Shown here piece after piece: positions 24,890 to 31,749 of a DNA stretch of 37,763 nucleotides (position 1 is the stretch's first letter; the number at the start of each line of letters is the position of its first letter). Made by a program: the position numbers and the translations under genes. This DNA comes from a virus, in IMG/VR virus record IMGVR_UViG_3300032331_002003, positions 1-37,763 of that record, one strand, 5' to 3'. The notes under the pieces are model-generated. The model was given only the letters and a program-made list of their open reading frames with translations. It made no database searches and had not been told where the DNA came from.

Positions 24890-27103
24890 GTGAGTGAAAG
24901 CCTACAACAAGATGAAGTGATACACAACGCTGCATCTCACAAGATGTCGTTAGCCTTTGCCAATAACGGTTTTAAGGACACCAGTCTTACGTCTAAAGAT
25001 TACACGTTGCAGGATCTCAGTGACCGCTTAAAGCGCGTCCGTGTCGGGCCAAAGGATGGCTCATACATGATACGGGGCGGTGATCTCACGATCTGCAAGC
25101 GAGCCGACGAGAATCTCAGATCAGCGGAACTGATTATCCTCGACGGTGATTCGTCGATCGATCCAGAGACAGGCGAGATCACACCCGGTGCCCCTTATTT
25201 CTATGACGTCCACGAAGCGCTTAAAGACATGGGCATCGCTCACATCATGCACACGTCACACAGCAACCGTGGCTCTGATGGCGTGGTGAGCTTCTGGAAA
25301 TTCCGTGTAGTCATCCCGTGCCAGATGCAGTCGCAAGAGGATCTGACCGCTGCTGTCGATTACCTGATCGCGGAGCTGCACAAGCGTAAGATATGGATGA
25401 ACTGCGTCACCGAAAACTATCGCTGGTCTCAGCCGTGGTTCCTCCCTCGCGTCAGCAAAGAGGAAGAGCGCGAGCGTTTCGTGCATCGCGATTACCTCGA
25501 CGGGCAGATCTTTAACATTGCGACAGCCCTAAAGTGGCAGCGCGAACAGACCAGTTTAGACGTACACATAGACCTGTTGAAGATCGCCCTGCCGCACAAC
25601 CAGTCGAGCAGCACGATCACCGACTTCAACGAGCAGCACGGTCTCGAATGGATGCGAGCGCAGCTGGCATCGATGGGTTACAAGTTTAGCCATTACGACA
25701 AGCGGCATGACGCATACCGATACGTGTCACCAACGAGCAGCACAGGCACAGCAGGAGTACTCCTGTTCCGTGGATCGCGTGGCGACTGGATCACCTATTC
25801 CCATCACGGGGCACACGATCCGTTGTCAGAGAAAGTGATGGACCCATTCGCGATCTACTCACTCGTAAATTTTTCTGGGGATAACTCTTCCGCACTCCGG
25901 TCGCTGCAACCCAGAGAAAAGAGCATCACGGAACAGCTATCGGAGATGCGGGATCACAGCGCGAGCATCGCTGCACCGCAACAAGATAATGCTGCACCGC
26001 AAAACAAAAAGCGCATCGAAATCCTGCGCATGGACCAGCTTACCGACGAGCCAGTGCAATGGCTGATAGAAGACCTGATCCCGGCAAAGGCATTCGCAGC
26101 GATCTACGGTAAACCCGGCAGCTTCAAGTCATTCGTGGCAATATATCTGAGCCAGATGATAGCGGCAGGCAAACCAGCATTCGAGAAGCCGACTACTCAA
26201 GGGACGTGCCTATACATCGCAGGGGAAGGCCAAGCAGGGCTAAAGAAGCGCTCGGACGCATCGCGTATAGCCCACGAGATTGAGCCCTCTGTGCCTCTCT
26301 ATTTCATTAAGCGAAGCCTGAACCTCAGCTCGACGCTGGAAGACATGCAGGAGCTCATCAAGGAGATCAGGGAACTCGGTATCGCGCCATCCCTCATAGT
26401 CATAGACACGCTCGCTCGTAACTTCGTCGGGGACGAGAACAGCTCATCAGACATGAGCCAATTCATATCGGTCATCGGCGAGCTCATAGCCCAGCTCAGT
26501 TGCTCAGTCTTAGTGGTCCACCATGCCGGTAAGGATGAGTCAAAGGGGATGCGTGGCTCGTCAGCTTTGCTCGGTGCAGTGGACGCGGAACTCGAATGCA
26601 CACGCACATCAGATGAGGAGGACAAGGACCACCTGACCGGAAAACTGACCACAACAAAGCAGAAGGAATCGGAGGACGGGGTCGAGTTTCACTTCAAGAT
26701 GCAGCGGATTCTGACAGACAAACTGGACCCGAATATCGTCTCACTAGGGCTTAGACCCTGTGAGAAACAGGAGCAGAAAAAGCGTCAGAAAAAGAAGCTC
26801 ACAGAGGCCGAGATTTTCGTGCTCGATGCTCTCGACAAAGCCATCACGGACTTTGGAAAACGGTATGGTGTACCCGGAATACCGTCAGAAAAACTGTGTG
26901 TCAGACGCGCAGATCTACTATCCTCATTCCGACATTTGTGTGCTGCGGACGACAAATTCAGCGACAGAACGTACCAAAGAGCCGTCAAAGACCTCAGCAT
27001 CGCAAAAATCATAGGCGTCATGGGCGACATTTTATGGAAAAACGATATAAATCAACGAGTTACAGCGACAAGCGACACGGCGACATTGGGCGACACGGAA
27101 TAA
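24890..27103 (+). CDS. Primase-helicase fusion (AEP-like primase plus RepA/AAA_25 helicase)
   Basis: The 737-residue protein starts at GTG 24890 behind CGGAGA. The N-terminal part (about 1-240) shows features of archaeo-eukaryotic-type primases: LIILDGD (Asp85, Asp87), MHTSHSNR near 120-127 and KFRVVIP near 137-143. The C-terminal part (about 380-610) is a RecA-type helicase of the RepA/AAA_25 group: Walker A YGKPGSFKS (406-414), Walker B LIVIDT (Asp506) and VVHHAGKD (542-549). Such fusions start and unwind at replication origins. The 3' end of the gene carries GCGACA hexamers that continue into the intergenic region. Confidence 0.85.
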   Translation: MSESLQQDEVIHNAASHKMSLAFANNGFKDTSLTSKDYTLQDLSDRLKRVRVGPKDGSYMIRGGDLTICKRADENLRSAELIILDGDSSIDPETGEITPGAPYFYDVHEALKDMGIAHIMHTSHSNRGSDGVVSFWKFRVVIPCQMQSQEDLTAAVDYLIAELHKRKIWMNCVTENYRWSQPWFLPRVSKEEERERFVHRDYLDGQIFNIATALKWQREQTSLDVHIDLLKIALPHNQSSSTITDFNEQHGLEWMRAQLASMGYKFSHYDKRHDAYRYVSPTSSTGTAGVLLFRGSRGDWITYSHHGAHDPLSEKVMDPFAIYSLVNFSGDNSSALRSLQPREKSITEQLSEMRDHSASIAAPQQDNAAPQNKKRIEILRMDQLTDEPVQWLIEDLIPAKAFAAIYGKPGSFKSFVAIYLSQMIAAGKPAFEKPTTQGTCLYIAGEGQAGLKKRSDASRIAHEIEPSVPLYFIKRSLNLSSTLEDMQELIKEIRELGIAPSLIVIDTLARNFVGDENSSSDMSQFISVIGELIAQLSCSVLVVHHAGKDESKGMRGSSALLGAVDAELECTRTSDEEDKDHLTGKLTTTKQKESEDGVEFHFKMQRILTDKLDPNIVSLGLRPCEKQEQKKRQKKKLTEAEIFVLDALDKAITDFGKRYGVPGIPSEKLCVRRADLLSSFRHLCAADDKFSDRTYQRAVKDLSIAKIIGVMGDILWKNDINQRVTATSDTATLGDTE

Positions 27104-27204
27104 TTTGTCGCTTCTGGACAGGACGTGAGGCGACATGTCGTTTGGGGTTACCCCCTTTAGGGGGTACCCAACAATGTCGCTTCGCTGTCGCCGGTTTCTG
27201 TCGG
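26961..27204. repeat. Iteron-like cluster of GCGACA/TGTCGC hexamers, candidate origin
   Basis: GCGACA starts at 26961, 27024, 27065, 27072, 27080, 27090 and 27130; the reverse TGTCGC starts at 27106, 27175 and 27186. CGACATGTCG (27131-27140) is a perfect palindrome, and TGTCGG at 27199 is a near match. The orientation flips around the hairpin at 27145-27169. The density over the last 140 bases is far above what six bases would give by chance. Position right behind a primase-helicase resembles iteron origins of RepA-type plasmids; function is inference. Confidence 0.6.
27145..27169. other. Hairpin inside the hexamer cluster
   Basis: CCCCC (27151-27155) pairs with GGGGG (27160-27164) across TTTA. 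The arms extend outward as GGG and TA on the left with TA and CCC on the right, with one bulged T. It lies between the plus- and minus-oriented hexamers. No T run follows, so a terminator role is unlikely; a structured single-strand origin or protein-binding site is more plausible. Confidence 0.6.
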
Positions 27205-27258
27205 GGTGAGTTTTAGGGTTAGACTGAGTTGTGAGTTTTGGCTGAAGGGAGATGAGCC

Positions 27259-27561
27259 GTGAGTGAGAGCGATGAGAATGACGGGGACTCTGGTGAGCGT
27301 CCCGTGATCCAGTTGTACCAGCTCGTGATGCAGGAGCAGGGTGACGCGGACAGGGTCAAGAAAGGGTGCTGCGAGCGGTGTCTCTTTTGGGTGGGGTTCA
27401 ATGAGAATGAGGAAAACGAGCAGGAGGGAGAGTGTCACCGGTTGCCGCCACAGGTTCAGGCGACAGGGTCAACCAAGGATCCCTTCATCAGTTGCTCGTG
27501 GCCGATCACCGGTGCCTCGGACTGGTGCGGCGAGTTTGATGAAGCTGTGAGGATGAACTGA
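27259..27561 (+). CDS. Cys-rich small protein (probable metal-binding)
   Basis: The 100-residue protein starts at GTG 27259 with AAGGGAG upstream. Cysteines at 37, 38, 41, 59, 79 and 90 follow the pattern CCxRC, GECHRLPP, SC and DWCGEF, which is that of a known group of small bacterial and phage proteins with four conserved cysteines. The spacing suits zinc or an iron-sulfur centre. The N-terminal 15 residues are acidic. Function unknown. Another protein with a different six-cysteine array is encoded at 37101-37562. Confidence 0.7.
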   Translation: MSESDENDGDSGERPVIQLYQLVMQEQGDADRVKKGCCERCLFWVGFNENEENEQEGECHRLPPQVQATGSTKDPFISCSWPITGASDWCGEFDEAVRMN

Positions 27562-28118
27562 TGGCGCGCTCGGAAATCAAAACACCGAATGACCTCATGG
27601 TCTGGGAGATGCGGCAGAGGCAGGTGGACGCGGCGCTCGTTCCGCTCGACCGGGTTGCGAGAGAGTTCGAGGGCAAGTGGGGGTACCGCCGTCTTCAGTC
27701 GCTCGCCTCGCCAGAGTTAGCCGTGAAGTTCGAGGGAGCGCGTCAGAAGCTCGATGATGCGATCAGGGCACAGGACACTGACGAGGTGGCTAAACGTGCC
27801 GCGATCATGATCAGGGGGTGGCAGGCACTGGAGAAGGCAGCAGCCGACGCAGGACACACACCTCTCGGTCATGGGCTGTGGCAGGCCAAGAGCGGCGGGA
27901 AGACGTTCACGGTGGCACTGCTCAGGGAAGACGTTGATGCGCCAGCCTTGAGTGCCTCCGAGCCAGAGACGGTTGTGTGCGTCGAGGAGCTGCTGGTCTG
28001 CTGGCAGAATCGCTACGAGGGCGTGGGGAAGGTGAAGGCAGCCTTTCCGGGCGCAACCGTATCGGATGAGCGGCCTCGGACACGGTTGCCGCGTGGTGGG
28101 GATGAGATACCGTTTTAA
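27561..28118 (+). CDS. Unknown protein
   Basis: The 185-residue protein begins at ATG 27561, one base into the preceding stop. The first two thirds are helical and charged (EMRQRQVDAALVPLDRVARE; LDDAIRAQDTDEVAKRAAIM), then comes a segment LCWQNRYEGVGKVKAAFPGA-like beta region. It ends DEIPF, an acidic-aromatic ending close to the SSB-type tail (DDIPF), which may be a site for replication-protein contact; this is a guess. I do not recognise the family. Confidence 0.65.
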   Translation: MARSEIKTPNDLMVWEMRQRQVDAALVPLDRVAREFEGKWGYRRLQSLASPELAVKFEGARQKLDDAIRAQDTDEVAKRAAIMIRGWQALEKAAADAGHTPLGHGLWQAKSGGKTFTVALLREDVDAPALSASEPETVVCVEELLVCWQNRYEGVGKVKAAFPGATVSDERPRTRLPRGGDEIPF

Positions 28119-28133
28119 CGAAGGAGTAAAAGC

Positions 28134-28427
28134 ATGTGGGAAGTAGTTTGCCGTGACGCGGTGTCGGCTGAATTTGGCAAAGTCGAAGAAAAAGCAACAC
28201 GGATTAGTTTTAGGAGCAGGACGCCGTTTTTGACTGGTGCCCGCAAAATTCTGGAAAACGGGGGAAGTGAGAGCGATGCTGTCACAATGATCGGGCCGAG
28301 CGGCACTGTCTCGTTCAGAGGGAAAGTAGGCCAGTTCTCCGGTCTCTCGATACTGGAAAACGAAAAGCGTGGACCGGTATTCGTGAAGTACAGGAAATTC
28401 GAACTCAAAGAGTCGATGGTGGACTGA
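28134..28427 (+). CDS. Unknown small protein, last gene of the replication block
   Basis: The 97-residue protein starts behind a good AAGGAG (28121-28126). It is beta-rich (WEVVCRDAV, RISFRSRTPF, VSFRGKVGQF, VFVKYRKFELK) with no cysteine cluster. It ends 290 bases before the terminator that faces the minus-strand operon. A 287-codon open frame on the other strand (28580 to 27717) is judged a shadow because the plus frames here have ribosome sites and tight spacing. Confidence 0.6.
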   Translation: MWEVVCRDAVSAEFGKVEEKATRISFRSRTPFLTGARKILENGGSESDAVTMIGPSGTVSFRGKVGQFSGLSILENEKRGPVFVKYRKFELKESMVD

Positions 28428-28721
28428 TACCGGATACCGGATGGGTGGCTCGACGGCGCGGAAATCAAAATTTCGAAAAGTTTCATTCCTACCGATTGGC
28501 TGAAAAGTAAAACCGGGGGTAAATCTGCGGCAGGTTTCTTGGTTTCGCGCGCCGCGTCGCCGCGCATTGCTGCGCCGCACAAGCGCGCGCCGTCGCGTTC
28601 ATAGCGTCGCAGGCATACGGTCGCCGAATCAGGCAAGCGGAAGCAAGCGCGTGACGCGTGATAGCATTGGATAGGGTGCGACCTATCGCCGCATGGTGAG
28701 CGTGTTAGGGCATGGGGAGCC
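28428..28721. other. GC-rich intergenic region between convergent blocks, with an inverted repeat
   Basis: No gene with a usable start is seen in this 294-base stretch. The middle (about 28540-28600) is packed with CGCG and GCGC words, in contrast to the surrounding AT-neutral DNA. GATAGG (28670-28675) and CCTATC (28682-28687) form an exact inverted repeat with a 6-base centre. I see no T-run hairpin for the plus-strand transcripts, which may end here or in the minus-strand terminator hairpin. It may hold an operator or a packaging/replication site. Confidence 0.5.
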
Positions 28722-28758
28722 TCAAAAAGAAAAAGCGCAACCGTCTCCGGTCGCGCTT
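28722..28758 (-). terminator. Terminator of the minus-strand operon
   Basis: AAGCGC (28733-28738) pairs with GCGCTT (28753-28758) and ACCG (28740-28743) with CGGT (28748-28751). On the minus strand the stem is followed by TTTTTCTTTTTG (complement of 28722-28733), a typical Rho-independent ending. It stands after the last minus-strand gene and faces the plus-strand block, and the same hairpin may slow transcription from the left. Confidence 0.9.
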
Positions 28759-28789
28759 AGGGTTTATGGGGAGAGCATGGGGGGGGGAG

Positions 28790-29056
28790 TCAGAAGCCGT
28801 GAGCGTTTACCCCGTCGCGCTTAAGGCGAAGCGCCTCTTTTCTCGTAACGCGTCTATGTGAGCGCGCCCCGAATCCTAAACCGTTATCATAAAGAGCGTC
28901 GCATATATCGTTTACCGTAGAGCGCGCCTTAATCTGGAAGTAGCGGTCCGACCGGTCCAGCCATTGTTTAGCAGTGCGAGAAAAATCATCCCGCGAATCG
29001 TAAGCGCATATATGACGCGCGCCGCGACCGTGAATCTCAGTTGCAATGTAAATCAT
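28790..29056 (-). CDS. Unknown small protein, last gene of the minus-strand operon
   Basis: The 88-residue basic protein starts with MIYIATEIHGRGARHICAYD and continues RDDFSRTAKQWLDRSDRYFQ. The Arg-rich C-terminus (RSHRRVTRKEALRLKRDG) could contact nucleic acid. CGGGAGA lies about eight bases upstream of the start. The family is not recognised. The operon terminator lies 30 bases after its stop; between them is a run of nine G (28779-28787). Confidence 0.65.
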   Translation of the reverse strand: MIYIATEIHGRGARHICAYDSRDDFSRTAKQWLDRSDRYFQIKARSTVNDICDALYDNGLGFGARSHRRVTRKEALRLKRDGVNAHGF

Positions 29057-29066
29057 AAAAGTCTCC

Positions 29067-29126
29067 CGTGTTTCCGTTTCGATTTACCGACTGGCAATCG
29101 TGAAACGCGCGCCGCGTGACGCGCGT
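29067..29126 (-). repeat. Intergenic leader module, copy 1 (hairpin plus CGATTGCCAGTC box)
   Basis: Reading the minus strand: ACGCGCG (29120-29126) pairs with CGCGCGT (29105-29111) across an 8-base loop, then TTTC, the 12-base box CGATTGCCAGTC (29089-29100), AAATCGAAAC and GGAAACACGG just before the ribosome site of the gene at 29056. The same order occurs at 29638-29693. It looks like a terminator or attenuator joined to a conserved leader. Confidence 0.7.
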
Positions 29127-29136
29127 AACAAGAGTG

Positions 29137-29373
29137 TCAGAAAACGCGAATCGCGCGGCTTAATCTTTGAGTCGAACCGTAAGCCGTTTCATGGCTAACC
29201 TCGATCCAGTCGACCCTATAGATTGGCTCAACCCCGCGCTGAAATTCATCATGGATAAACTTGTGCCAATCGCGGATTGCGTGATCTATCCACGCGTCAA
29301 AGCTATAGCGCCCCATGCGACGGGCATTCAATCTCCGGATCGCGGCAATAGCGTAAGTTATATTATGAGTCAT
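29137..29373 (-). CDS. Unknown small protein
   Basis: From ATG 29373 the protein has 78 residues. I chose this start because GGGGAG lies nine bases upstream; longer starts at 29385 and 29412 lie on or before that site. It is basic and aromatic (ARRMGRYSFDAWIDHAIRDW, then EPIYRVDWIEVSHETAYG). Its start overlaps the end of the upstream gene by 11 bases. No family recognised. Confidence 0.6.
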   Translation of the reverse strand: MTHNITYAIAAIRRLNARRMGRYSFDAWIDHAIRDWHKFIHDEFQRGVEPIYRVDWIEVSHETAYGSTQRLSRAIRVF

Positions 29374-29620
29374 GGTTATCATCTCCCCAATGATAAATAT
29401 TTTCGCCATCAACTAATACGGCATCAAGATAAGCCTCTACGTTCAGACAGGTGAGAGCGGTAACAAGAGCTTGCATCGCGTCAGCCAATGCCCCGCCACG
29501 CCATCCGTAACGATGAAATTCGTCTTCATGTGCGGGCGCATCACATTCGTGAATTGCCCCCGCCGCTTTAGCCTCAGCGTAGGTAGGATGAATCTCACGG
29601 TTCCAAAAATGTATTTCCAT
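29363..29620 (-). CDS. Unknown small acidic protein
   Basis: The 85-residue protein is His/Trp/Asp-rich (HFWNREIHPTYAEAKAAGAI; HEDEFHRYGW). The C-terminal half is helical with TALTCLNVEAYLDAVLVDGE. AAAGGA lies upstream of the start behind the leader module at 29638-29693. No family recognised; it is coupled to the next gene by an 11-base overlap. Confidence 0.62.
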   Translation of the reverse strand: MEIHFWNREIHPTYAEAKAAGAIHECDAPAHEDEFHRYGWRGGALADAMQALVTALTCLNVEAYLDAVLVDGENIYHWGDDNHDS

Positions 29621-29637
29621 GTCGCAGTTTTCCTTTT

Positions 29638-29693
29638 CCGTGTTTCAGTGTCGATTGACTGGCAATCGGAAAAGCCGCGCCTTGCGACGCGGC
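29638..29693 (-). repeat. Intergenic leader module, copy 2
   Basis: On the minus strand GCCGCG (29688-29693) pairs with CGCGGC (29674-29679) across TCGCAAGG and runs into TTTT, a plausible terminator for the gene at 29718. The box CGATTGCCAGTC (29657-29668) follows at once, then AATCGA and GAAACACGG before the start of the next gene. Box and leader match copy 1 while the stem bases differ, so the hairpin is kept as a shape. Confidence 0.7.
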
Positions 29694-29717
29694 AAATCGA
29701 ATTGTTATTCTCTCTTT

Positions 29718-29948
29718 TTAGGCGATTTCTTTTCTAGCAATGGCTCCCAAAAGCCGCCATGTGTCTGTTGTCTGAGTCAAAACATCATGTAAGGCGGCAA
29801 GCATTGGAGTTGCGCGGTTTCTCTTTCGATCATAGCGCGCCTCTAAGGATTTCTTCCCATAAACGCGACAAAGCTCATCCTGCCAAAGATTCTCAGCAAG
29901 ACATGCGGCTTCATAAGCTGCCTTTCGTGTCTGTGTTAGCTCGTCCAT
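29718..29948 (-). CDS. Unknown small helical protein
   Basis: The 76-residue protein is all-helical, rich in Ala, Leu and Arg (TRKAAYEAACLAENLWQDEL; RKRNRATPMLAALHDVLTQ). CGGAG lies about eleven bases before the start. It begins one base after the stop of a 30-residue membrane peptide gene. No family recognised. Confidence 0.62.
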   Translation of the reverse strand: MDELTQTRKAAYEAACLAENLWQDELCRVYGKKSLEARYDRKRNRATPMLAALHDVLTQTTDTWRLLGAIARKEIA

Positions 29949-29949
29949 C

Positions 29950-30042
29950 TCAATTCACTCCGATTGCGATTGCGAAAATAGCGGCGAGGAATACGCCTAG
30001 CGCGGCAAGCTCAATGATATCTTCAAGGATTGCGCGGATCAT
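29950..30042 (-). CDS. 30-residue single-span membrane peptide
   Basis: The open frame starts at ATG 30042, overlapping the stop of the upstream gene (ATGA), with GAGGAAG nine bases before. It encodes MIRAILEDII followed by a hydrophobic run of about 20 residues ending in IGVN, and stops one base before the next gene's ATG. The tight ATGA coupling on the 5' side and one-base spacing on the 3' side make translation likely in spite of its size. Function unknown. Confidence 0.6.
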   Translation of the reverse strand: MIRAILEDIIELAALGVFLAAIFAIAIGVN

Positions 30043-30314
30043 GCTGCGGCTTCCTCTTCGGCGTATTCTTCAAGCATGTGTTTGGCAATCTCGTTCCAAT
30101 TTACATTGGCAATAAAGGCTAGGGCATAGTCTAAAGATAGGCCTTTGCCTTCCATCTCTAAGTAATCGGTAACGTATTCCTTCAAATAAAGACCGACTTC
30201 ATAAGGGTCTTTTTCTTCCGTCATAAGATCGCGCGGGTCTATTCCGTCGAAAATTTCAAGATTGACGCGCCAAGTCGCATAGTTAGTCCAACCGTTATAA
30301 GTTTTATCTGTCAT
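30039..30314 (-). CDS. DUF7249-like protein, first gene of the minus-strand operon
   Basis: The 91-residue protein starts with KTYNGWTNYATWRVNLEIFD, a segment that I know from many unrelated phages and associated with early-expressed small proteins. The rest is acidic and helical, ending EEYAEEEAAA. AAGGAAACACGG precedes the start. Its promoter lies at 30364-30393. The family function is not known; early position suggests host interaction or counter-defence, which is inference. Confidence 0.75.
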   Translation of the reverse strand: MTDKTYNGWTNYATWRVNLEIFDGIDPRDLMTEEKDPYEVGLYLKEYVTDYLEMEGKGLSLDYALAFIANVNWNEIAKHMLEEYAEEEAAA

Positions 30315-30363
30315 TGCCGTGTTTCCTTGTTTCCGTGTTTCTGTTTTCCCGTTAGGGTGAGCC

Positions 30364-30393
30364 TATATAGGAATATCTTTAAGGAATAGTCAA
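30364..30393 (-). promoter_or_regulatory. Sigma70-like promoter for the minus-strand operon
   Basis: On the minus strand TTGACT (complement of 30388-30393) and TATATA (complement of 30364-30369) are separated by 18 bases. The match to the -35 is five of six. It is the only good promoter in front of the minus-strand operon and lies 50 bases upstream of its first start. It is placed back to back with a plus-strand promoter at 30401-30428. Confidence 0.72.
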
Positions 30394-30400
30394 GCGCATT

Positions 30401-30428
30401 TTGTCTTTTTAGGATCGGGTGCTATAGA
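30401..30428 (+). promoter_or_regulatory. Sigma70-like promoter for the small-terminase gene
   Basis: TTGTCT (30401-30406) and TATAGA (30423-30428) are 16 bases apart. It fits less well than the divergent minus-strand promoter seven bases away. The two form a divergent pair, so one regulator could control both. Confidence 0.5.
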
Positions 30429-30459
30429 TTTTGGGAACGCGTTGAAATTGCGGGGGAAA

Positions 30460-30933
30460 ATGGCGAAAGAAGCTAAAAAGAACGGCAGGCCAACCATGAA
30501 AAATCAGGCTTTGCTTGAAGAATTTTGCCGCAGAATCGCTGCTGGGCGTTCTGTTGCAAATGTTTGCTCCGAAGATGACATGCCTGCGGATAAGACAATC
30601 TGGCAATGGTTGTCGCAAGACAAGAGCTTTGCAGATGACTATGCGCGCGCAATTCAGGCGCGAGCCATGCACCATGCTGACGGGATTCTCGATCTCGAAC
30701 AAAAGTTGCTGAGCGGGGAAATTCCGCCAGACGTTGCGCGGGTTGCGCTCGATACGAGGAAATGGGTTGCCTCACGCCTGCTGCCAAAAACTTATGGCGA
30801 CCGGCAAAGCGTTGACGTTTCCGTGACTCACACTCATCAACTGCACTTGGACGCGCTGAAACGGCTTAACGACACGGCCAAAGCGTTACCGGCAAGCGAT
30901 ATAATAGACGGGGAAATTGTTAGCGTTTCCTAA
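30460..30933 (+). CDS. Small terminase subunit (Sf6-type)
   Basis: From ATG 30460, behind GCGGGGG, the protein has 157 residues; an upstream in-frame TTG is less likely. The N-terminal HTH region (EFCRRIAAGRSVANVCSEDD then MPADKTIWQWLSQD, residues 21-54) and the helical DDYARAIQARAMHHADGILD match Sf6/P22-like small terminases, which bind the packaging site. The C-terminus is variable. The large subunit lies 3.7 kb away, an unusual gap filled with accessory genes. Confidence 0.8.
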   Translation: MAKEAKKNGRPTMKNQALLEEFCRRIAAGRSVANVCSEDDMPADKTIWQWLSQDKSFADDYARAIQARAMHHADGILDLEQKLLSGEIPPDVARVALDTRKWVASRLLPKTYGDRQSVDVSVTHTHQLHLDALKRLNDTAKALPASDIIDGEIVSVS

Positions 30934-30955
30934 TAGGGCTTGATCTAGTGGGAAG

Positions 30956-30964
30956 TTATCCACA
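30956..30964 (+). promoter_or_regulatory. Second perfect DnaA box
   Basis: TTATCCACA at 30956-30964 lies in the 264-base intergenic region upstream of the serine recombinase. Together with flanking bases it shares 13 bases (AGTTATCCACAGG) with the box at 21536, more than the 9-base consensus alone. Confidence 0.6.
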
Positions 30965-30992
30965 GGCAGAAAACAGTCCCACAGAAATGTTA

Positions 30993-31090
30993 TTGACGTT
31001 TTGGGAAATCAGTCTTACAGATTCTTAGACTTAAACGGGAAAGGATTCTGTAACATGTAACAGGCGCGACGAGCGACGGGGTGAGCGACG
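30993..31090 (+). promoter_or_regulatory. Recombinase upstream region: promoter and short repeats (possible res-like site)
   Basis: TTGACG (30993-30998) and TACAGA (31016-31021) are 17 bases apart and may drive the recombinase. Downstream, TGTAACA occurs twice in tandem (31049-31055 and 31056-31062), and GCGACG three times (31066, 31073, 31085). Small serine recombinases usually bind crossover and accessory sites next to their own gene, so a res-like role is plausible; no consensus could be matched by eye. The gap up to 31197 also contains a C/G-rich stretch with CCCC and GGGG arms. Confidence 0.4.
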
Positions 31091-31197
31091 CGGAAACCGT
31101 GAAACTGCAAGACCCCCCGTCTCGACCCCCCACCGGGGTGCGCCTGCTGCAGCCAACCCGCTCCCCCAAAACTGAAAAACTCACACGGAGATAAGGT

Positions 31198-31749
31198 ATG
31201 CTTATAGGTTATGCTCGTACTTCCACCAATGACCAGCACGCAGGTCTCGACGCGCAACGGCGTGACTTATCCGCGTCAGGGTGCGAGCGCATCTTTGACG
31301 AGCAGGTGTCATCTGTAGCGCGTCGTGACAGGCTTGATGAGGCCATCCAGTACTTGCGCGATGGCGATGTTCTTGTCGTGACCAAGTTGGACCGGCTTGC
31401 TCGCAGTGTCGCGGATCTAGTGACGATTGTTGCTGAGATTGAAAAGCGCGGCGCGAGCCTGCGTATCCTCGCCATGAATCTTGATACACACACACCGACA
31501 GGCAAGCTGATGCTGAATGTGATTGGCTCTGTGGCGCAGTTTGAGCGTGAGATCATGCTTGAGCGTCAGCGTGAGGGTATCCAGAAGGCGAAGCGAGACG
31601 GGAAATACAGGGGCAGGAAGCCGACTGCGGCTGTGCGGAAAGACGAGATCGTGACGCTATTGGCTGGCGGGGTTAAGCCCTTGGAGATCGCGTCACAGTT
31701 GCAGATCTCGAAGAGCAGCGTTTACCGTTTGATAGGGGAGATGGGATGA
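31198..31749 (+). CDS. Small serine recombinase (resolvase/invertase family)
   Basis: The 183-residue protein has catalytic Ser9 in GYARTSTNDQ, KLDRLARSVADL at 63-74 (Arg66 and Arg69), and FEREIMLERQREGI at the start of the linking E helix. A C-terminal HTH (about 145-180: VTLLAGGVKPLEIASQLQIS, SVYRLIG) follows. Length and layout are those of Tn3-type resolvases and DNA invertases, not of large integrases. It could resolve genome dimers or invert a segment; no inverted-repeat-flanked segment was noticed. GGAGATAAGG precedes the start. Confidence 0.9.
   Translation: MLIGYARTSTNDQHAGLDAQRRDLSASGCERIFDEQVSSVARRDRLDEAIQYLRDGDVLVVTKLDRLARSVADLVTIVAEIEKRGASLRILAMNLDTHTPTGKLMLNVIGSVAQFEREIMLERQREGIQKAKRDGKYRGRKPTAAVRKDEIVTLLAGGVKPLEIASQLQISKSSVYRLIGEMG

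Noticed and set aside
27717-28580. Long minus-strand open frame of 287 codons
   Set aside because: It lies opposite genes with good ribosome sites and tight spacing, starts in the GC-rich intergenic region and has a composition (Arg, Pro, Cys, His) typical of a shadow frame.
28779-28787. Run of nine G bases as a functional slippery site
   Set aside because: It is intergenic between the last minus-strand gene and its terminator and may be a sequencing-sensitive homopolymer.
31198-31749. Serine recombinase as an integrase and proof of lysogeny
   Set aside because: The protein is of resolvase/invertase size with an HTH, without the large C-terminal domain of phage serine integrases, and no attachment site or repressor was found.
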